Source: Apilactobacillus ozensis DSM 23829 = JCM 17196 | GTDB lineage: Bacteria > Bacillota > Bacilli > Lactobacillales > Lactobacillaceae | Length of the DNA stretch: 64,000 bases | Direction of reading: 5' to 3' | Assembly: GCF_001435995.1 (NCBI RefSeq) | Contig: NZ_AYYQ01000036.1 | Coordinates: 49,129 to 113,128, forward strand | Shown here: positions 43,775-51,268 of the stretch, piece by piece | Layout of the letters: each line of letters begins with the position of its first letter | Position numbering within the stretch: the stretch's first letter is position 1 | Notes under the pieces: model-generated | Database searches by the model: none | What the model was told of the DNA's origin: nothing | What the model saw: the letters and a program-made list of their open reading frames with translations, nothing else | Position numbers and translations under genes: made by a program

Positions 43775-44654
43775 GTGCTTTATCCTTTTCTAAAAGCTGT
43801 TGTTTAACAAAATCGATTGGCATATCTTGACCAGTCCATAGTTTAAAGGCTGCTGCCCCTTGTTCAATCATCATGCCTAAACCGTTATATACGTGCTTTA
43901 CACCAGCTTGCTTAGCAATTTTCATAAGTTTAGTTTCACGAGGCGCATATACTGTATCAAAAACCACCATATCTTTTTTAAACCAAGCCGGATTATTTAC
44001 TAAACTAACATCTGATAATTTTCCCATGCCTACGCCAGTTGCATCACAGTAAATGTCACATACTTGTAATGAACGTTTGAATTTTTCAGTATCCGATAAA
44101 TCAAATAATTCAGCGTGACTGTTGGTTTTTTGATTTATAATTTCAACATTTCTTTTTGCATTATCCCAATGCTGATCATGTTGATTAACTATGATAACTT
44201 TACTAGCACCATCTAAAGCTGATTGAATTGCAATCGGTGTACCGGCACCACCTGCTCCTGCTACTAAAATAGTTTTATCACTTACTGTATGTCCTTTACT
44301 CTTTAAATCATTGATAAATCCAATTCCATCAGTTGTATAACCAGTAAGTACACCATTATCATTAACAACTGTATTAACAGCTTGATTTAGTTCGGACGTA
44401 ATATCTAATTTATCTAGATATGGAATTATTTTTTGTTTATTTGGCATTGAAACATTAGATCCGCGCATTTCTAAGGTTCTAATAGCTTTTACACCATCCG
44501 ATAAATGTTCAGCATCAACATCAAAAGCTAAATAAACAAAGTTTAAATTAAGTTTTTGAAACGCTGCATTGTGCATTGTAGGTGACATGGAGTGGCGAAT
44601 TGGGTATGCCATCAAACCAATTAAAATTGTATGTCCATCAATAAAATTATTCAT
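43758..44654 (-). CDS. aroE: Shikimate dehydrogenase
   Basis: This 298-residue enzyme reduces 3-dehydroshikimate to shikimate. YPIRHSMSPTMHNAAF (about 17-32) and GSNVSMPNKQ (with the catalytic lysine) bind shikimate; GAGGAGTPIAI is the NADP loop, and NGLGMMIEQGAAAFKLW closes the C-terminus. The ATG at 44654 follows AGAAAGGAA; a longer frame to 44732 would run through the attenuator and is rejected. It is the first structural gene of the operon. Confidence 0.95.
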   Translation of the reverse strand: MNNFIDGHTILIGLMAYPIRHSMSPTMHNAAFQKLNLNFVYLAFDVDAEHLSDGVKAIRTLEMRGSNVSMPNKQKIIPYLDKLDITSELNQAVNTVVNDNGVLTGYTTDGIGFINDLKSKGHTVSDKTILVAGAGGAGTPIAIQSALDGASKVIIVNQHDQHWDNAKRNVEIINQKTNSHAELFDLSDTEKFKRSLQVCDIYCDATGVGMGKLSDVSLVNNPAWFKKDMVVFDTVYAPRETKLMKIAKQAGVKHVYNGLGMMIEQGAAAFKLWTGQDMPIDFVKQQLLEKDKAHDEAN

Positions 44655-44675
44655 AAATAAATTCCTTTCTAAAAC

Positions 44676-44711
44676 AAAAAAACCAGCTAGACGATAATCA
44701 TCTAGCTGGTT
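44676..44711 (-). terminator. Attenuator terminator
   Basis: AACCAGCTAGA pairs with TCTAGCTGGTT around a nine-base loop, followed on the minus strand by seven T, 22 bases before the aroE start. Its 5' arm includes the sequence that pairs with the antiterminator segment. Confidence 0.93.
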
Positions 44712-44859
44712 AATAATATTTAAGTTCCGCAAAAAAGAACTATCCTACTAATAATCAATTAACTAGATGAATTTCACACCTAGTTAATCAAATCAAAAAT
44801 GACTTTATTACTTAGATGCGAACGCATGTGTACGCTCGCATCATTAATACGATCGTACT

Positions 44860-44913
44860 TTACAAGTAATAATAGCCATAATATTGATTTAATTTAATAA
44901 ATTGATTATTCAT
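44860..44913 (-). CDS. Tyrosine-rich leader peptide (17 residues)
   Basis: The peptide reads MNNQFIKLNQYYGYYYL, with Tyr at 11, 12, 14, 15 and 16. GAAAGGAAG lies about nine bases before the ATG. It would sense charged tRNA-Tyr: a ribosome stalled at the Tyr codons would disrupt the first pairing and allow the antiterminator to form. It is the only frame in the leader with a good ribosome site. Confidence 0.85.
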   Translation of the reverse strand: MNNQFIKLNQYYGYYYL

Positions 44914-44948
44914 AATTAAGTTCTTCCTTTCTCGTTTAAGTTGTTATC

Positions 44949-44977
44949 ATTAAAACATTAATAAAATTAAAAATCAA
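44949..44977 (-). promoter_or_regulatory. Promoter of the shikimate operon
   Basis: On the minus strand TTGATT (44972-44977) and TTTAAT (44949-44954) are 17 bp apart. Transcription would begin near 44942, about 30 bases before the leader peptide. Confidence 0.7.
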
Positions 44978-45101
44978 GACTTTTTCTAATTTTTTTCTAA
45001 TTTAGCATAAATATCAAATGAAAAAAATTAAAAACTAATGTTTAGAAATTTAACATCCATTATCGTTATAATAAAAATAATCACATTAGGAGGAAATAAT
45101 C

Positions 45102-45578
45102 ATGATAATGAATTTAGCACAAATGCAATACATTCAAAAAGCTTTAAACTACGTTACTGAAACTTTAGATACTAAATATAAATACGTTCCTGTTTTTAAA
45201 CTAGATCATCAAATGATGACTGCTGAATTTTTTACAGAAGATGCTAATGGACAACCCGCTGAAATTAATATCGATGAAAATAATCAGTTAAGTGGATTTT
45301 ATAACACGAATGAAATTTATAAAAATTTAAAATTAGCGATTACGCAAGCTTATTTAGATTTTAATAACACTGAGAATTTCAATCATTCTATTATAGAAAA
45401 TCCGCGATTATTATTTAAGTGGTTAAGTCAAAAGGCCACCACCATTAAAAATAAGAAACCGATTGATTCCGAATTAATTAATGTTAAATTTTTCGATAAT
45501 AGTAAGTTATTAGAATTTATGAATGTATCAGAATATGCTGCTTTTGATTTTGTCAGTATACTCAAAGTAATGAAATAG
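45102..45578 (+). CDS. Hypothetical soluble protein between aro operon and ParA cassette
   Basis: This 158-residue protein has no signal peptide or membrane segment. It contains YKYVPVFKLDHQMMTAEFFTEDANGQPAEINIDENNQ, then helical sequence. AGGAGG lies eight bases before the ATG at 45102, so it is well translated. No family is recognised. GTATAC repeats begin within its last codons and continue behind it. Confidence 0.55.
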   Translation: MIMNLAQMQYIQKALNYVTETLDTKYKYVPVFKLDHQMMTAEFFTEDANGQPAEINIDENNQLSGFYNTNEIYKNLKLAITQAYLDFNNTENFNHSIIENPRLLFKWLSQKATTIKNKKPIDSELINVKFFDNSKLLEFMNVSEYAAFDFVSILKVMK

Positions 45579-45735
45579 TATACTAAGTAAATTATGTATA
45601 CATTTAATTTAAAGCAAAAATGGCATGAGATTATTATTCTCATGCCATTTTTACATACATATATAAAGTATATTTAGCATTCTTTGTATACATGTATACA
45701 AAATATTCTTAGTATAAATGTATACAAAATTAATT
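45556..45735. repeat. GTATAC repeat cluster B
   Basis: GTATAC occurs at 45556, 45578 and 45596, and the paired form GTATACATGTATAC is at 45686-45699, with another single copy at 45720. The cluster flanks the 3' end of the first partition cassette. It includes a terminator at 45617-45653. Confidence 0.55.
45617..45653 (+). terminator. Intrinsic terminator
   Basis: AAAAATGGCATGAGA pairs with TCTCATGCCATTTTT around a short loop. It ends the hypothetical gene at 45102. Confidence 0.9.
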
Positions 45736-46092
45736 TTATTGGATATTATTCAGCATTTGATAGAACATATCGCGTTGACGGTCTGTTAAATTTTTATTAA
45801 CGTAGTCGTCCATTAAATCATTTAATATATCGTTAAAAGAAGTATGCACACTACCTTTTTCTTTTGGAAAAAAGAAGTAAAGTAGTTTTAACTTTTCAAC
45901 AGTTTCATTGCTAACCCGTTGAGTGCTATTAATTGGTTGTTTTTTAGCTGGCTTTGTAACTGAATCATCTCTATTATTTAAAGCATCACTAATACTTCCA
46001 AAATCATTATTACCCGAAATATTAACTTGTTTATCCTTAAGGTTAGATTTATGCTTCAAAATTGGTTGTAATTTCTTAGTATCTTCACTCAT
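45736..46092 (-). CDS. ParA partner protein, ribbon-helix-helix-like (cassette 1)
   Basis: This 118-residue protein has a disordered basic N-terminal part (residues 1-60) and a C-terminal segment STQRVSNETVEKLKLLYFF...TSFNDILNDLMDDYVNKNL that looks like a strand and two helices of a ribbon-helix-helix domain. It follows parA by 13 bp, the usual place for the DNA-binding partner of a type Ib partition system. It probably binds the nearby centromere-like repeats. Confidence 0.7.
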   Translation of the reverse strand: MSEDTKKLQPILKHKSNLKDKQVNISGNNDFGSISDALNNRDDSVTKPAKKQPINSTQRVSNETVEKLKLLYFFFPKEKGSVHTSFNDILNDLMDDYVNKNLTDRQRDMFYQMLNNIQ

Positions 46093-46105
46093 TAAAATAT
46101 CCCTC

Positions 46106-46915
46106 TTAATTTAATTCTTGTTCATGGGCATCTAGTTCAGTTAATACATCATCAAATAAATCATGTGCTCGTTTATCCCATTGGTCTGGTTGGCCAGTGT
46201 AAGTAGTATTCAATGTAATGCCTTCAGAATCATATGCTTTCAAACGTTCTTGATGTTTAACAATTGTATGTAAAACATTGTCACCATACATTTCACGTGC
46301 ATCGTCCAATATTTTTTCGTCGACACGACCACCTGGACGTAGCATACAAGGTAAAATTCCTAAAATATCAATATTAATATCGTAATTATCAATTAAATAT
46401 TGCATATAGTTAATGTAAGTTTTTGCACCATCTAAACTAAGTTCTTGTGTTTGTAAAATGATAATACAATAATCGGCTGAAACCATGGCATTATCAGAAA
46501 AATCACTAATAGTAGGTGGTACATCTAGATATATCGCATCATATTTAGCTTTTAAGGGTTCAATTAGAGTTCTCAAGTAGCTAATTTGTTTAGTGTTATC
46601 GTCTGGAAACTTTTTCATTAGAATTTTTGGTAAGTCTTTAAACTGTGTATTGGCAGCAATTAAATCTAAATTAGGTAAAATTGGAGTAATTTGATTTTCC
46701 AAGTTACCTTCCAAAAATCCATTTGTAATCGTTTTTTCGATACTTGTTAAATTGCCAGTTTTAGCTAATACACTGGTAGCATTACCCTGTGGATCTAAAT
46801 CAATAACTAAAGTTTTACGATTTTTTCTAACTGCCGAAATATAAGATAGCATTGTAACTGTTTTAGTCTTACCAACGCCACCTTTAAAGTTTCCAACTAC
46901 GTAAGTTTTACCCAC
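46106..46915 (-). CDS. parA: ParA-family partition ATPase (cassette 1)
   Basis: This 269-residue ATPase has the deviant Walker A box GNFKGGVGKTKT (about residues 8-19), DLDPQGNATSVL (about 40-51) and YLDVPPTISDFSDNA (Walker B), and no N-terminal helix-turn-helix, so it is type Ib. It drives plasmid or chromid segregation by binding DNA with ATP. I prefer a GTG start at 46915 with GGAG 10 bases upstream; 46924 is too close to that site. Its sibling at 47830 has exactly the same length. Confidence 0.93.
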   Translation of the reverse strand: MGKTYVVGNFKGGVGKTKTVTMLSYISAVRKNRKTLVIDLDPQGNATSVLAKTGNLTSIEKTITNGFLEGNLENQITPILPNLDLIAANTQFKDLPKILMKKFPDDNTKQISYLRTLIEPLKAKYDAIYLDVPPTISDFSDNAMVSADYCIIILQTQELSLDGAKTYINYMQYLIDNYDINIDILGILPCMLRPGGRVDEKILDDAREMYGDNVLHTIVKHQERLKAYDSEGITLNTTYTGQPDQWDKRAHDLFDDVLTELDAHEQELN

Positions 46916-46924
46916 AAATATCAC

Positions 46925-47118
46925 GCTCCATTTTATTTATAATTATTATGCTAGACTAATTCGTAAAATATATCAAGTGTATACATATTTAAATGTTTGT
47001 TTTGTATACATTATTGAAAAAGGGTTAATACAGAATAAAATAGCGAATACAAAATATGCATGGTATATTAAATTTACAAATATACAACGTATACTTGTAT
47101 ACTTAGAATACTAAGTAT
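46925..47118. repeat. GTATAC repeat cluster C upstream of parA cassette 1
   Basis: Single GTATAC copies at 46979 and 47004 and the paired form GTATACTTGTATAC at 47089-47102 lie in the gap upstream of the first parA, plus related ATACAAAATATGC sequences. The position matches that of the octamer array upstream of the second parA, so it may be a centromere or operator. Confidence 0.55.
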
Positions 47119-47156
47119 ATAAAAAGATGCCTATTTTTAATTGAAGGCATCTTTCA
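47119..47156 (-). terminator. Intrinsic terminator
   Basis: AAAGATGCCT pairs with AGGCATCTTT on both strands. It ends the acetyltransferase gene at 47159. Confidence 0.85.
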
Positions 47157-47158
47157 AA

Positions 47159-47425
47159 TTATACTAATAAAGCATTATATTTATCTGTATGTTCAAAAAA
47201 TTTCACTGCATAGGAGCACACTGGTTTAATTAATAAATTATGCTGTTGTGCATAACTGATTACCTTTAAAATTAATTTTCTGGCAATTCCTTTACCACGA
47301 TAATTATTATTAACAAAAGTGTGATTGATGCTTAAAACATTATTGTTAATCTCAAATTTAATTTCAGCAATCAACTCATTATCATTTTGCATATAGAATC
47401 GACCTGGTTCATAACTAAAATCCAT
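47159..47425 (-). CDS. Small GNAT-like acetyltransferase (YidJ/Gcn5-related)
   Basis: This 88-residue protein has the short GNAT form: EIKFEINNNVLSINHTFVNNNYRGKGIARKLILKVISYA includes the acetyl-CoA motif (RGKGIARKL, about residues 50-58), and LLIKPVCSYAVKFFEH closes the domain. GGGGTG lies six bases before the ATG at 47425. The substrate is unknown. It sits between the two partition cassettes. Confidence 0.85.
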   Translation of the reverse strand: MDFSYEPGRFYMQNDNELIAEIKFEINNNVLSINHTFVNNNYRGKGIARKLILKVISYAQQHNLLIKPVCSYAVKFFEHTDKYNALLV

Positions 47426-47465
47426 ACAAATCACCCCATACATTATTTATACATACTATAGTACA

Positions 47466-47502
47466 AAAAAGCCTAGAAAATAAATTCTAGGTTTTTTATT
47501 AT
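47466..47502 (-). terminator. Intrinsic terminator
   Basis: AAGCCTAGAA pairs with TTCTAGGTTT around a short loop, with A- and T-runs. It ends the second partition operon. Confidence 0.9.
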
Positions 47503-47837
47503 TTATTTTTCTTACTAACATCACGTGCCTCTAAGGTATTAGCTTGTAAATCTACCGCTTCACGTTCATTTTTAGTAAGACTTTCCATGTAAGCAGCTAG
47601 GGCAATTTCAATTGCATCCTTTTGATTTTCTGCTAAACCAGTTAGGGCCATCGCCTGCAGCTTATTCCGAATATGATTATTAATCTTCAAGTTGGTATTA
47701 AAAGTAACCGAAGTTACATTTTTATCATTTTTATTACTATCTTTTTTTTCCTTAGTAGATTGTTTTTTATTGAAATCTTCAATACTAGCTTGATTTTTAG
47801 GTTTAATATCGCGATTGGATCGAACTAAACTACTCAT
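47499..47837 (-). CDS. ParA partner protein, ribbon-helix-helix-like (cassette 2)
   Basis: This 112-residue protein has a charged disordered N-terminus and then VTFNTNLKINNHIRNKLQAMALTGLAENQKDAIEIALAAY, a plausible ribbon-helix-helix DNA-binding unit (strand, then two helices). It overlaps parA by 8 bp. It probably binds the octamer array 0.8 kb upstream. A similar layout and size to the partner at 45736, but different sequence. Confidence 0.72.
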   Translation of the reverse strand: MSSLVRSNRDIKPKNQASIEDFNKKQSTKEKKDSNKNDKNVTSVTFNTNLKINNHIRNKLQAMALTGLAENQKDAIEIALAAYMESLTKNEREAVDLQANTLEARDVSKKNK

Positions 47838-48639
47838 TTTCCATCACTCCAATTCTCTCAATTAATTCTTTCACCACTTTATCATAAATAGCAAACACGC
47901 GACGATCAAACATCGTATTACTAGTAATTCCAGTTAACCCAAATCGTTTGATGCGTTGCATATAGTGAATTTTAGTTGCAAAAATATTACTATCACCAAA
48001 CTCATCAAAAGCTGCTTGCATCGCTACTTCGTCTACTGGGGCTGAAGCCTGCATCAATACAGCTAAAATTCCAATTACATCTAACCGTGGAGCTTTATAT
48101 GTATCAATGACTTGAGTTTGAATATATTCAATATATGCTTTAGCACCTTCAAATGAGTGTTCATGGGTTTGCATAATTACTAAACAATAGTCACTAGCAT
48201 ACAAAGCTGAATCAGTAATTAATGAAATAGTAGGGGGCGTATCAATAATTACATAGTCATAGTTACCCTTAATCTTAACTAAAAGATTATTAAAAGCGCG
48301 AACTCTTTCATTATAATCGGTATATTTTTCCATATACCTAGGAAATAGCGAAAAGTCTGGAGCTGATGCTAGTAAATCTAAATTGTCTTTAATATTAACT
48401 AATGATTGTGACAAGTCTTCATTTTCAATTGAAACCATTAAAGAATTATCAACATGACTAACTTGTCCATCAATATTTGCTTTTGTGTTCAATAAAATAT
48501 TAGTGGCATTGCCTTGTGGATCTAAATCTGCAATTAAAACTTTTTTATCCATTTTACTTAATTCATACCCAACTAAAGTTGCGTTAGATGTTTTACCCAC
48601 ACCGCCTTTGAAATTACCAAAAGTAATTACTTGCGTCAT
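47830..48639 (-). CDS. parA: ParA-family partition ATPase (cassette 2)
   Basis: This 269-residue ATPase begins MTQVITFGNFKGGVGKTSNATLV with the deviant Walker A box, then DLDPQGNATNIL and VIIDTPPTISLITDSA. Like its sibling it lacks a DNA-binding N-terminus (type Ib). The region upstream of its start is a centromere-like octamer array, and the RepA_N gene lies beyond it, divergent. This is a standard plasmid maintenance block. Confidence 0.94.
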   Translation of the reverse strand: MTQVITFGNFKGGVGKTSNATLVGYELSKMDKKVLIADLDPQGNATNILLNTKANIDGQVSHVDNSLMVSIENEDLSQSLVNIKDNLDLLASAPDFSLFPRYMEKYTDYNERVRAFNNLLVKIKGNYDYVIIDTPPTISLITDSALYASDYCLVIMQTHEHSFEGAKAYIEYIQTQVIDTYKAPRLDVIGILAVLMQASAPVDEVAMQAAFDEFGDSNIFATKIHYMQRIKRFGLTGITSNTMFDRRVFAIYDKVVKELIERIGVMENE

Positions 48640-48712
48640 AAAAATTACCCTCTTTTTTATAAAAATTGCGAATCCTTTTGCCTAATATTATAACAGCTAA
48701 AAATTATTTTTT

Positions 48713-48808
48713 GTAGTGCTGTAGTGCTGGCACTAGGTAGTGCTGTAGTGCTGTAGTTCTATAGTGCTGTAGTGCTGGCACTAGGTAGTGCTGTAGTGCT
48801 GTAGTGCT
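48713..48808. repeat. Octamer array block 1 (candidate parC centromere)
   Basis: GTAGTGCT is repeated in tandem about ten times (one copy GTAGTTCT, one ATAGTGCT), and is broken twice by inverted half-sites GGCACTA, giving the dyad TAGTGCTGGCACTA. It lies just upstream of parA cassette 2. Short tandem repeats like this bind ribbon-helix-helix partition proteins. Confidence 0.85.
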
Positions 48809-48834
48809 TATGCTTTTATTTTTCATAGTGTTAG

Positions 48835-48856
48835 AAACGTTGATTTAACAACGTTT
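48835..48856. repeat. Inverted repeat between array blocks
   Basis: AAACGTTG and CAACGTTT (8 bp, perfect) flank a six-base spacer. It lies between the two octamer blocks and could be a separate operator or a hairpin at the parA promoter. Confidence 0.6.
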
Positions 48857-48869
48857 AAAATTAAAAAAA

Positions 48870-48949
48870 GTAGTGCTGTAGTGCTGGCACTAGGTAGTGC
48901 TGTAGTGCTGTAGTGCTGGCACTAGGTAGTGCTGTAGTGCTGTAGTGCC
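48870..48949. repeat. Octamer array block 2 (candidate parC centromere)
   Basis: Eight GTAGTGCT units (the last ends GCC) and two inverted GGCACTA half-sites follow the same pattern as block 1. It lies between the ParA and RepA genes. Confidence 0.85.
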
Positions 48950-49005
48950 GCTTGTCAAAACGTATTGACTTTACCAAAATTAAGTAATAGGATTAATGCA
49001 TAAAC

Positions 49006-49042
49006 AAAAAAGCGACAAACCATTTTGGCTCATCGCTTTTCA
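49006..49042. terminator. Intrinsic terminator
   Basis: AAAAGCGA pairs with TCGCTTTT around a 19-base loop with inner pairing. It lies between the parC array and the repA leader and may insulate the two transcripts. Confidence 0.75.
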
Positions 49043-49062
49043 AATTAAATACATAGAAATAG

Positions 49063-49193
49063 AAAAAGAGCGTTGAATTATAATTACTGGTAATAATCAT
49101 AATTCAGCTACAAGTACCACAACTACTTGCTCGCCTTACGCTCTTATTATTTACTATTTAGTTATGTTAGCAACAAATGTTACTAACTATTCA
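49063..49193 (-). ncRNA. Counter-transcribed RNA controlling repA (copy 2)
   Basis: The RNA runs opposite to repA from about 49193 to the T-run at 49063-49067. Outer stem AAGAGCGT/ACGCTCTT (49067-49074, 49138-49145), recognition hairpin CAAGTA/TACTTG (49111-49116, 49124-49129, seven-base loop) and an AT-rich hairpin (about 49074-49105) mirror the RNA at 19850-19957. Stems are kept although their sequence differs, which supports a conserved structure. Confidence 0.75.
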
Positions 49194-49199
49194 ACTACC

Positions 49200-49228
49200 A
49201 TTATAGTAGATAATGAGAGATTTTTCAA
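49200..49228 (-). promoter_or_regulatory. Promoter of RepA antisense RNA (copy 2)
   Basis: On the minus strand TTGAAA (49223-49228) and TATAAT (49200-49205) are 17 bp apart, facing away from repA. The same -35 and spacing occur at the first RepA locus. Confidence 0.85.
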
Positions 49229-49307
49229 TATATTACATAATATTTTGAGGGCAGCAAGTTTAAAACTTGTTGTCCTTTTTCTATCTATAAACAGAGGAGA
49301 TAGAAAT

Positions 49308-50267
49308 ATGAATCAATTTATACAGCTAGACATAAATATTTTAAACAACAATGATCTCAATTCAGATGAAAAAATAACTTTATCACTTATCCTAGATCGT
49401 ATGAAGTCATCAATAAAACGTCGTAGTTTCTATGATGACCGTAGGGGAGATTACTATGTAGTGTACCCAATTCAAGAGTTAATGGATATTTTAGGGGTTG
49501 GAAAAAATACGGTCATTAAAGTTTTGAAGAAACTAGAATATTTAGGACTTATTATTAAACAGCGTGCTTTTAACCAAGCTACGCGAATTTTTATCAGTTC
49601 AGCTATGATGGCTAAAAATATTGTTGATGAAGAGATAAAAAAAGCAAGTGTAAATATTAAACCTTCTAAATCCCAAAAAATAAACTTTAATCAAAAAACA
49701 AATCATAAAAAACATAATAATACAGTTAATACAGCATCAGTTGCTGAAAGTGAATCCGTAGTGGATAAAGTTAAACAATGGAGTCAAGCAACGCAACAGA
49801 AGTTAGGTTTAACTTTTAGTTCAATTCAAGCTATTCAAAAATTCTGTAAGAACAACGTTGAAAAGTGTAAACACGTTGTCCGTTTAATTTTAAATGCACG
49901 GAATGCTGTAGCTAAACAGAATCAAATTGCCAAAAGTAATCTAACGCAATTTGAATCTAATCTAAATATCAAACATGGACTAGCTAAACAACTAGAACAT
50001 ATCTTTTCATATGCTCTAAATTTACCTAAAAGCAACTATGCTGGCTACGTAACCAACGCTTTAAAGACTTACTTTACCCAAGCTTTTGGATTAGAAACTA
50101 CTCAAACCGTAAAACCTAAAATACATCAAGTAAAGTTTAATAATGGTCAAAAACATATTCATGAAGAACTACCCGAATGGGCAAAGGATGACTATGTGTA
50201 TGTCCCAGATAAACATGTAGACTTGAAGAAACAAGCTAAATTAAAGGCGATGTTGGCAGATTTGTAG
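49308..50267 (+). CDS. repA: RepA_N-family replication initiator
   Basis: This 319-residue initiator begins MNQFIQLDINILNNNDLNSD and keeps the RepA_N winged helix (residues 1-100; SLILDRMKSSIKR, GVGKNTVIKVLKKLEYLGLIIKQR). A linker and a C-terminal domain rich in Asn and Lys follow. GAGGAG lies 9 bases before the ATG; the longer frame from 49164 is the RNA-controlled leader. It is divergent from the second ParA cassette, with the centromere array between them. N-terminal part closely matches the initiator at 18940. Confidence 0.9.
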   Translation: MNQFIQLDINILNNNDLNSDEKITLSLILDRMKSSIKRRSFYDDRRGDYYVVYPIQELMDILGVGKNTVIKVLKKLEYLGLIIKQRAFNQATRIFISSAMMAKNIVDEEIKKASVNIKPSKSQKINFNQKTNHKKHNNTVNTASVAESESVVDKVKQWSQATQQKLGLTFSSIQAIQKFCKNNVEKCKHVVRLILNARNAVAKQNQIAKSNLTQFESNLNIKHGLAKQLEHIFSYALNLPKSNYAGYVTNALKTYFTQAFGLETTQTVKPKIHQVKFNNGQKHIHEELPEWAKDDYVYVPDKHVDLKKQAKLKAMLADL

Positions 50268-50285
50268 GAGTTTAATGGATTTAGT

Positions 50286-50483
50286 ATGTTAAAAAAATTA
50301 ATTTATATATGCAAATGGATAATAACCGCAATGATTTTTTCCTTAGTGCCAGCCATAACTGATGGATTTTTAGGAGGTAACTATAGCTCACTACAAAATT
50401 TTTTGAAAGAGATTTTGATAGTGTATGTGGTTTCAATTGTCATTTGGATAATAATTTTTATTTACTTATACTTTAAAAATTAA
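50286..50483 (+). CDS. Small membrane protein after repA (65 residues)
   Basis: This 65-residue protein has two hydrophobic helices (about 8-24 and 42-62) with a polar loop GGNYSSLQNF. It begins 18 bp after repA and may be co-transcribed with it. A GGAG site is about 20 bases upstream, rather far. No family is recognised. Confidence 0.45.
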   Translation: MLKKLIYICKWIITAMIFSLVPAITDGFLGGNYSSLQNFLKEILIVYVVSIVIWIIIFIYLYFKN

Positions 50484-51268
50484 TTTATAATTGTTGAAAA
50501 ATCATCATAACTAAACAACCATTAACAATGTTATTGTCGAAACTTTTCTACTTAAATAAATTTTATTGTTAATAAGATTAATAAAGTTTTGATGTCATTA
50601 TTAATATCATTATTTATTTTTCTAAAAAACAAGTTTGTATTTATTTATAAAAAAAGTGGTTGATTTTATTGCTCTAAGGATGGTATTACATTTGCTGGAA
50701 TTTAATAATTAATTGTTTATTATACTTATACATAAATGCAATCAGCATGATGCTATTAGTTATTGACTTCTTAGTCTGATATTTTCTAAATAATAATCCA
50801 TACCAAATTTTAAATGAAATATTTTTTTGATATTCAGAATGTAATTTTTTGAGACTATTTTCTAAGTAAAATAAAATCCAGTCAAAAATAATAATCCAGT
50901 AAAACTAACACTTATTTTAGATATAAAAAATCGAATTATAAATTGTTCAAAAAATTTAATTTATACAATTCTTGAAATATATAATCATAATAGATTAAAA
51001 TATAATACTTTGATTATTTTATTTAAAGTTTTAATAAGTTTGCACTACTCACTATAGTAGATAAAAAATAATCACTTATTATTTATCATTACTCCGTTAA
51101 TTTAATTACATATTTTTTAAAATTATTTTAAGATTATTATTATTCTTATATGTTTTTTATATAATTTTTTTATAAACATTAAATTTTATTTAACTAAGTA
51201 TGTACTTATAATTAAATTAAAAGTATCCTTAACCATTTAGTGTTAGAATTTCAATTGAGGTGATATAT
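50484..51268. other. 785-bp gene-free AT-rich stretch
   Basis: I see no gene with a ribosome site here on either strand. The stretch is extremely AT-rich and holds only short open frames. A bent or replication-associated region next to repA, or worn-out genes, are both possible. The adhesin promoter probably lies near 51200-51240. Confidence 0.4.

Larger units (their letters stand above)
44654..44942 (-). promoter_or_regulatory. Tyrosine attenuator leader of the shikimate operon
   Basis: On the minus strand the ~290-nt leader holds, in order: a 17-residue Tyr-rich peptide (44913-44860); segment 44864-44872 over the Tyr codons that pairs perfectly (9 bp) with 44805-44813, enclosing a hairpin at 44815-44842; hairpin 44780-44788/44758-44766; an antiterminator segment 44763-44770 that can pair (8 bp) with 44698-44705; and the terminator hairpin 44681-44691/44701-44711 with a T-run. 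These pairings exclude one another, as in ribosome-mediated attenuation. No T-box GGTGGNACCGCG-type motif is seen. Confidence 0.85.

Noticed and set aside
44654-44942. T-box riboswitch in front of aroE
   Set aside because: No GGTGGNACCGCG-like antiterminator motif, specifier loop or other T-box elements are visible; the Tyr-rich leader peptide explains the region better.
48713-48949. Octamer array as RepA iterons
   Set aside because: RepA_N initiators usually bind within their own gene, and the array abuts parA, so a centromere is the better reading; iterons remain possible.
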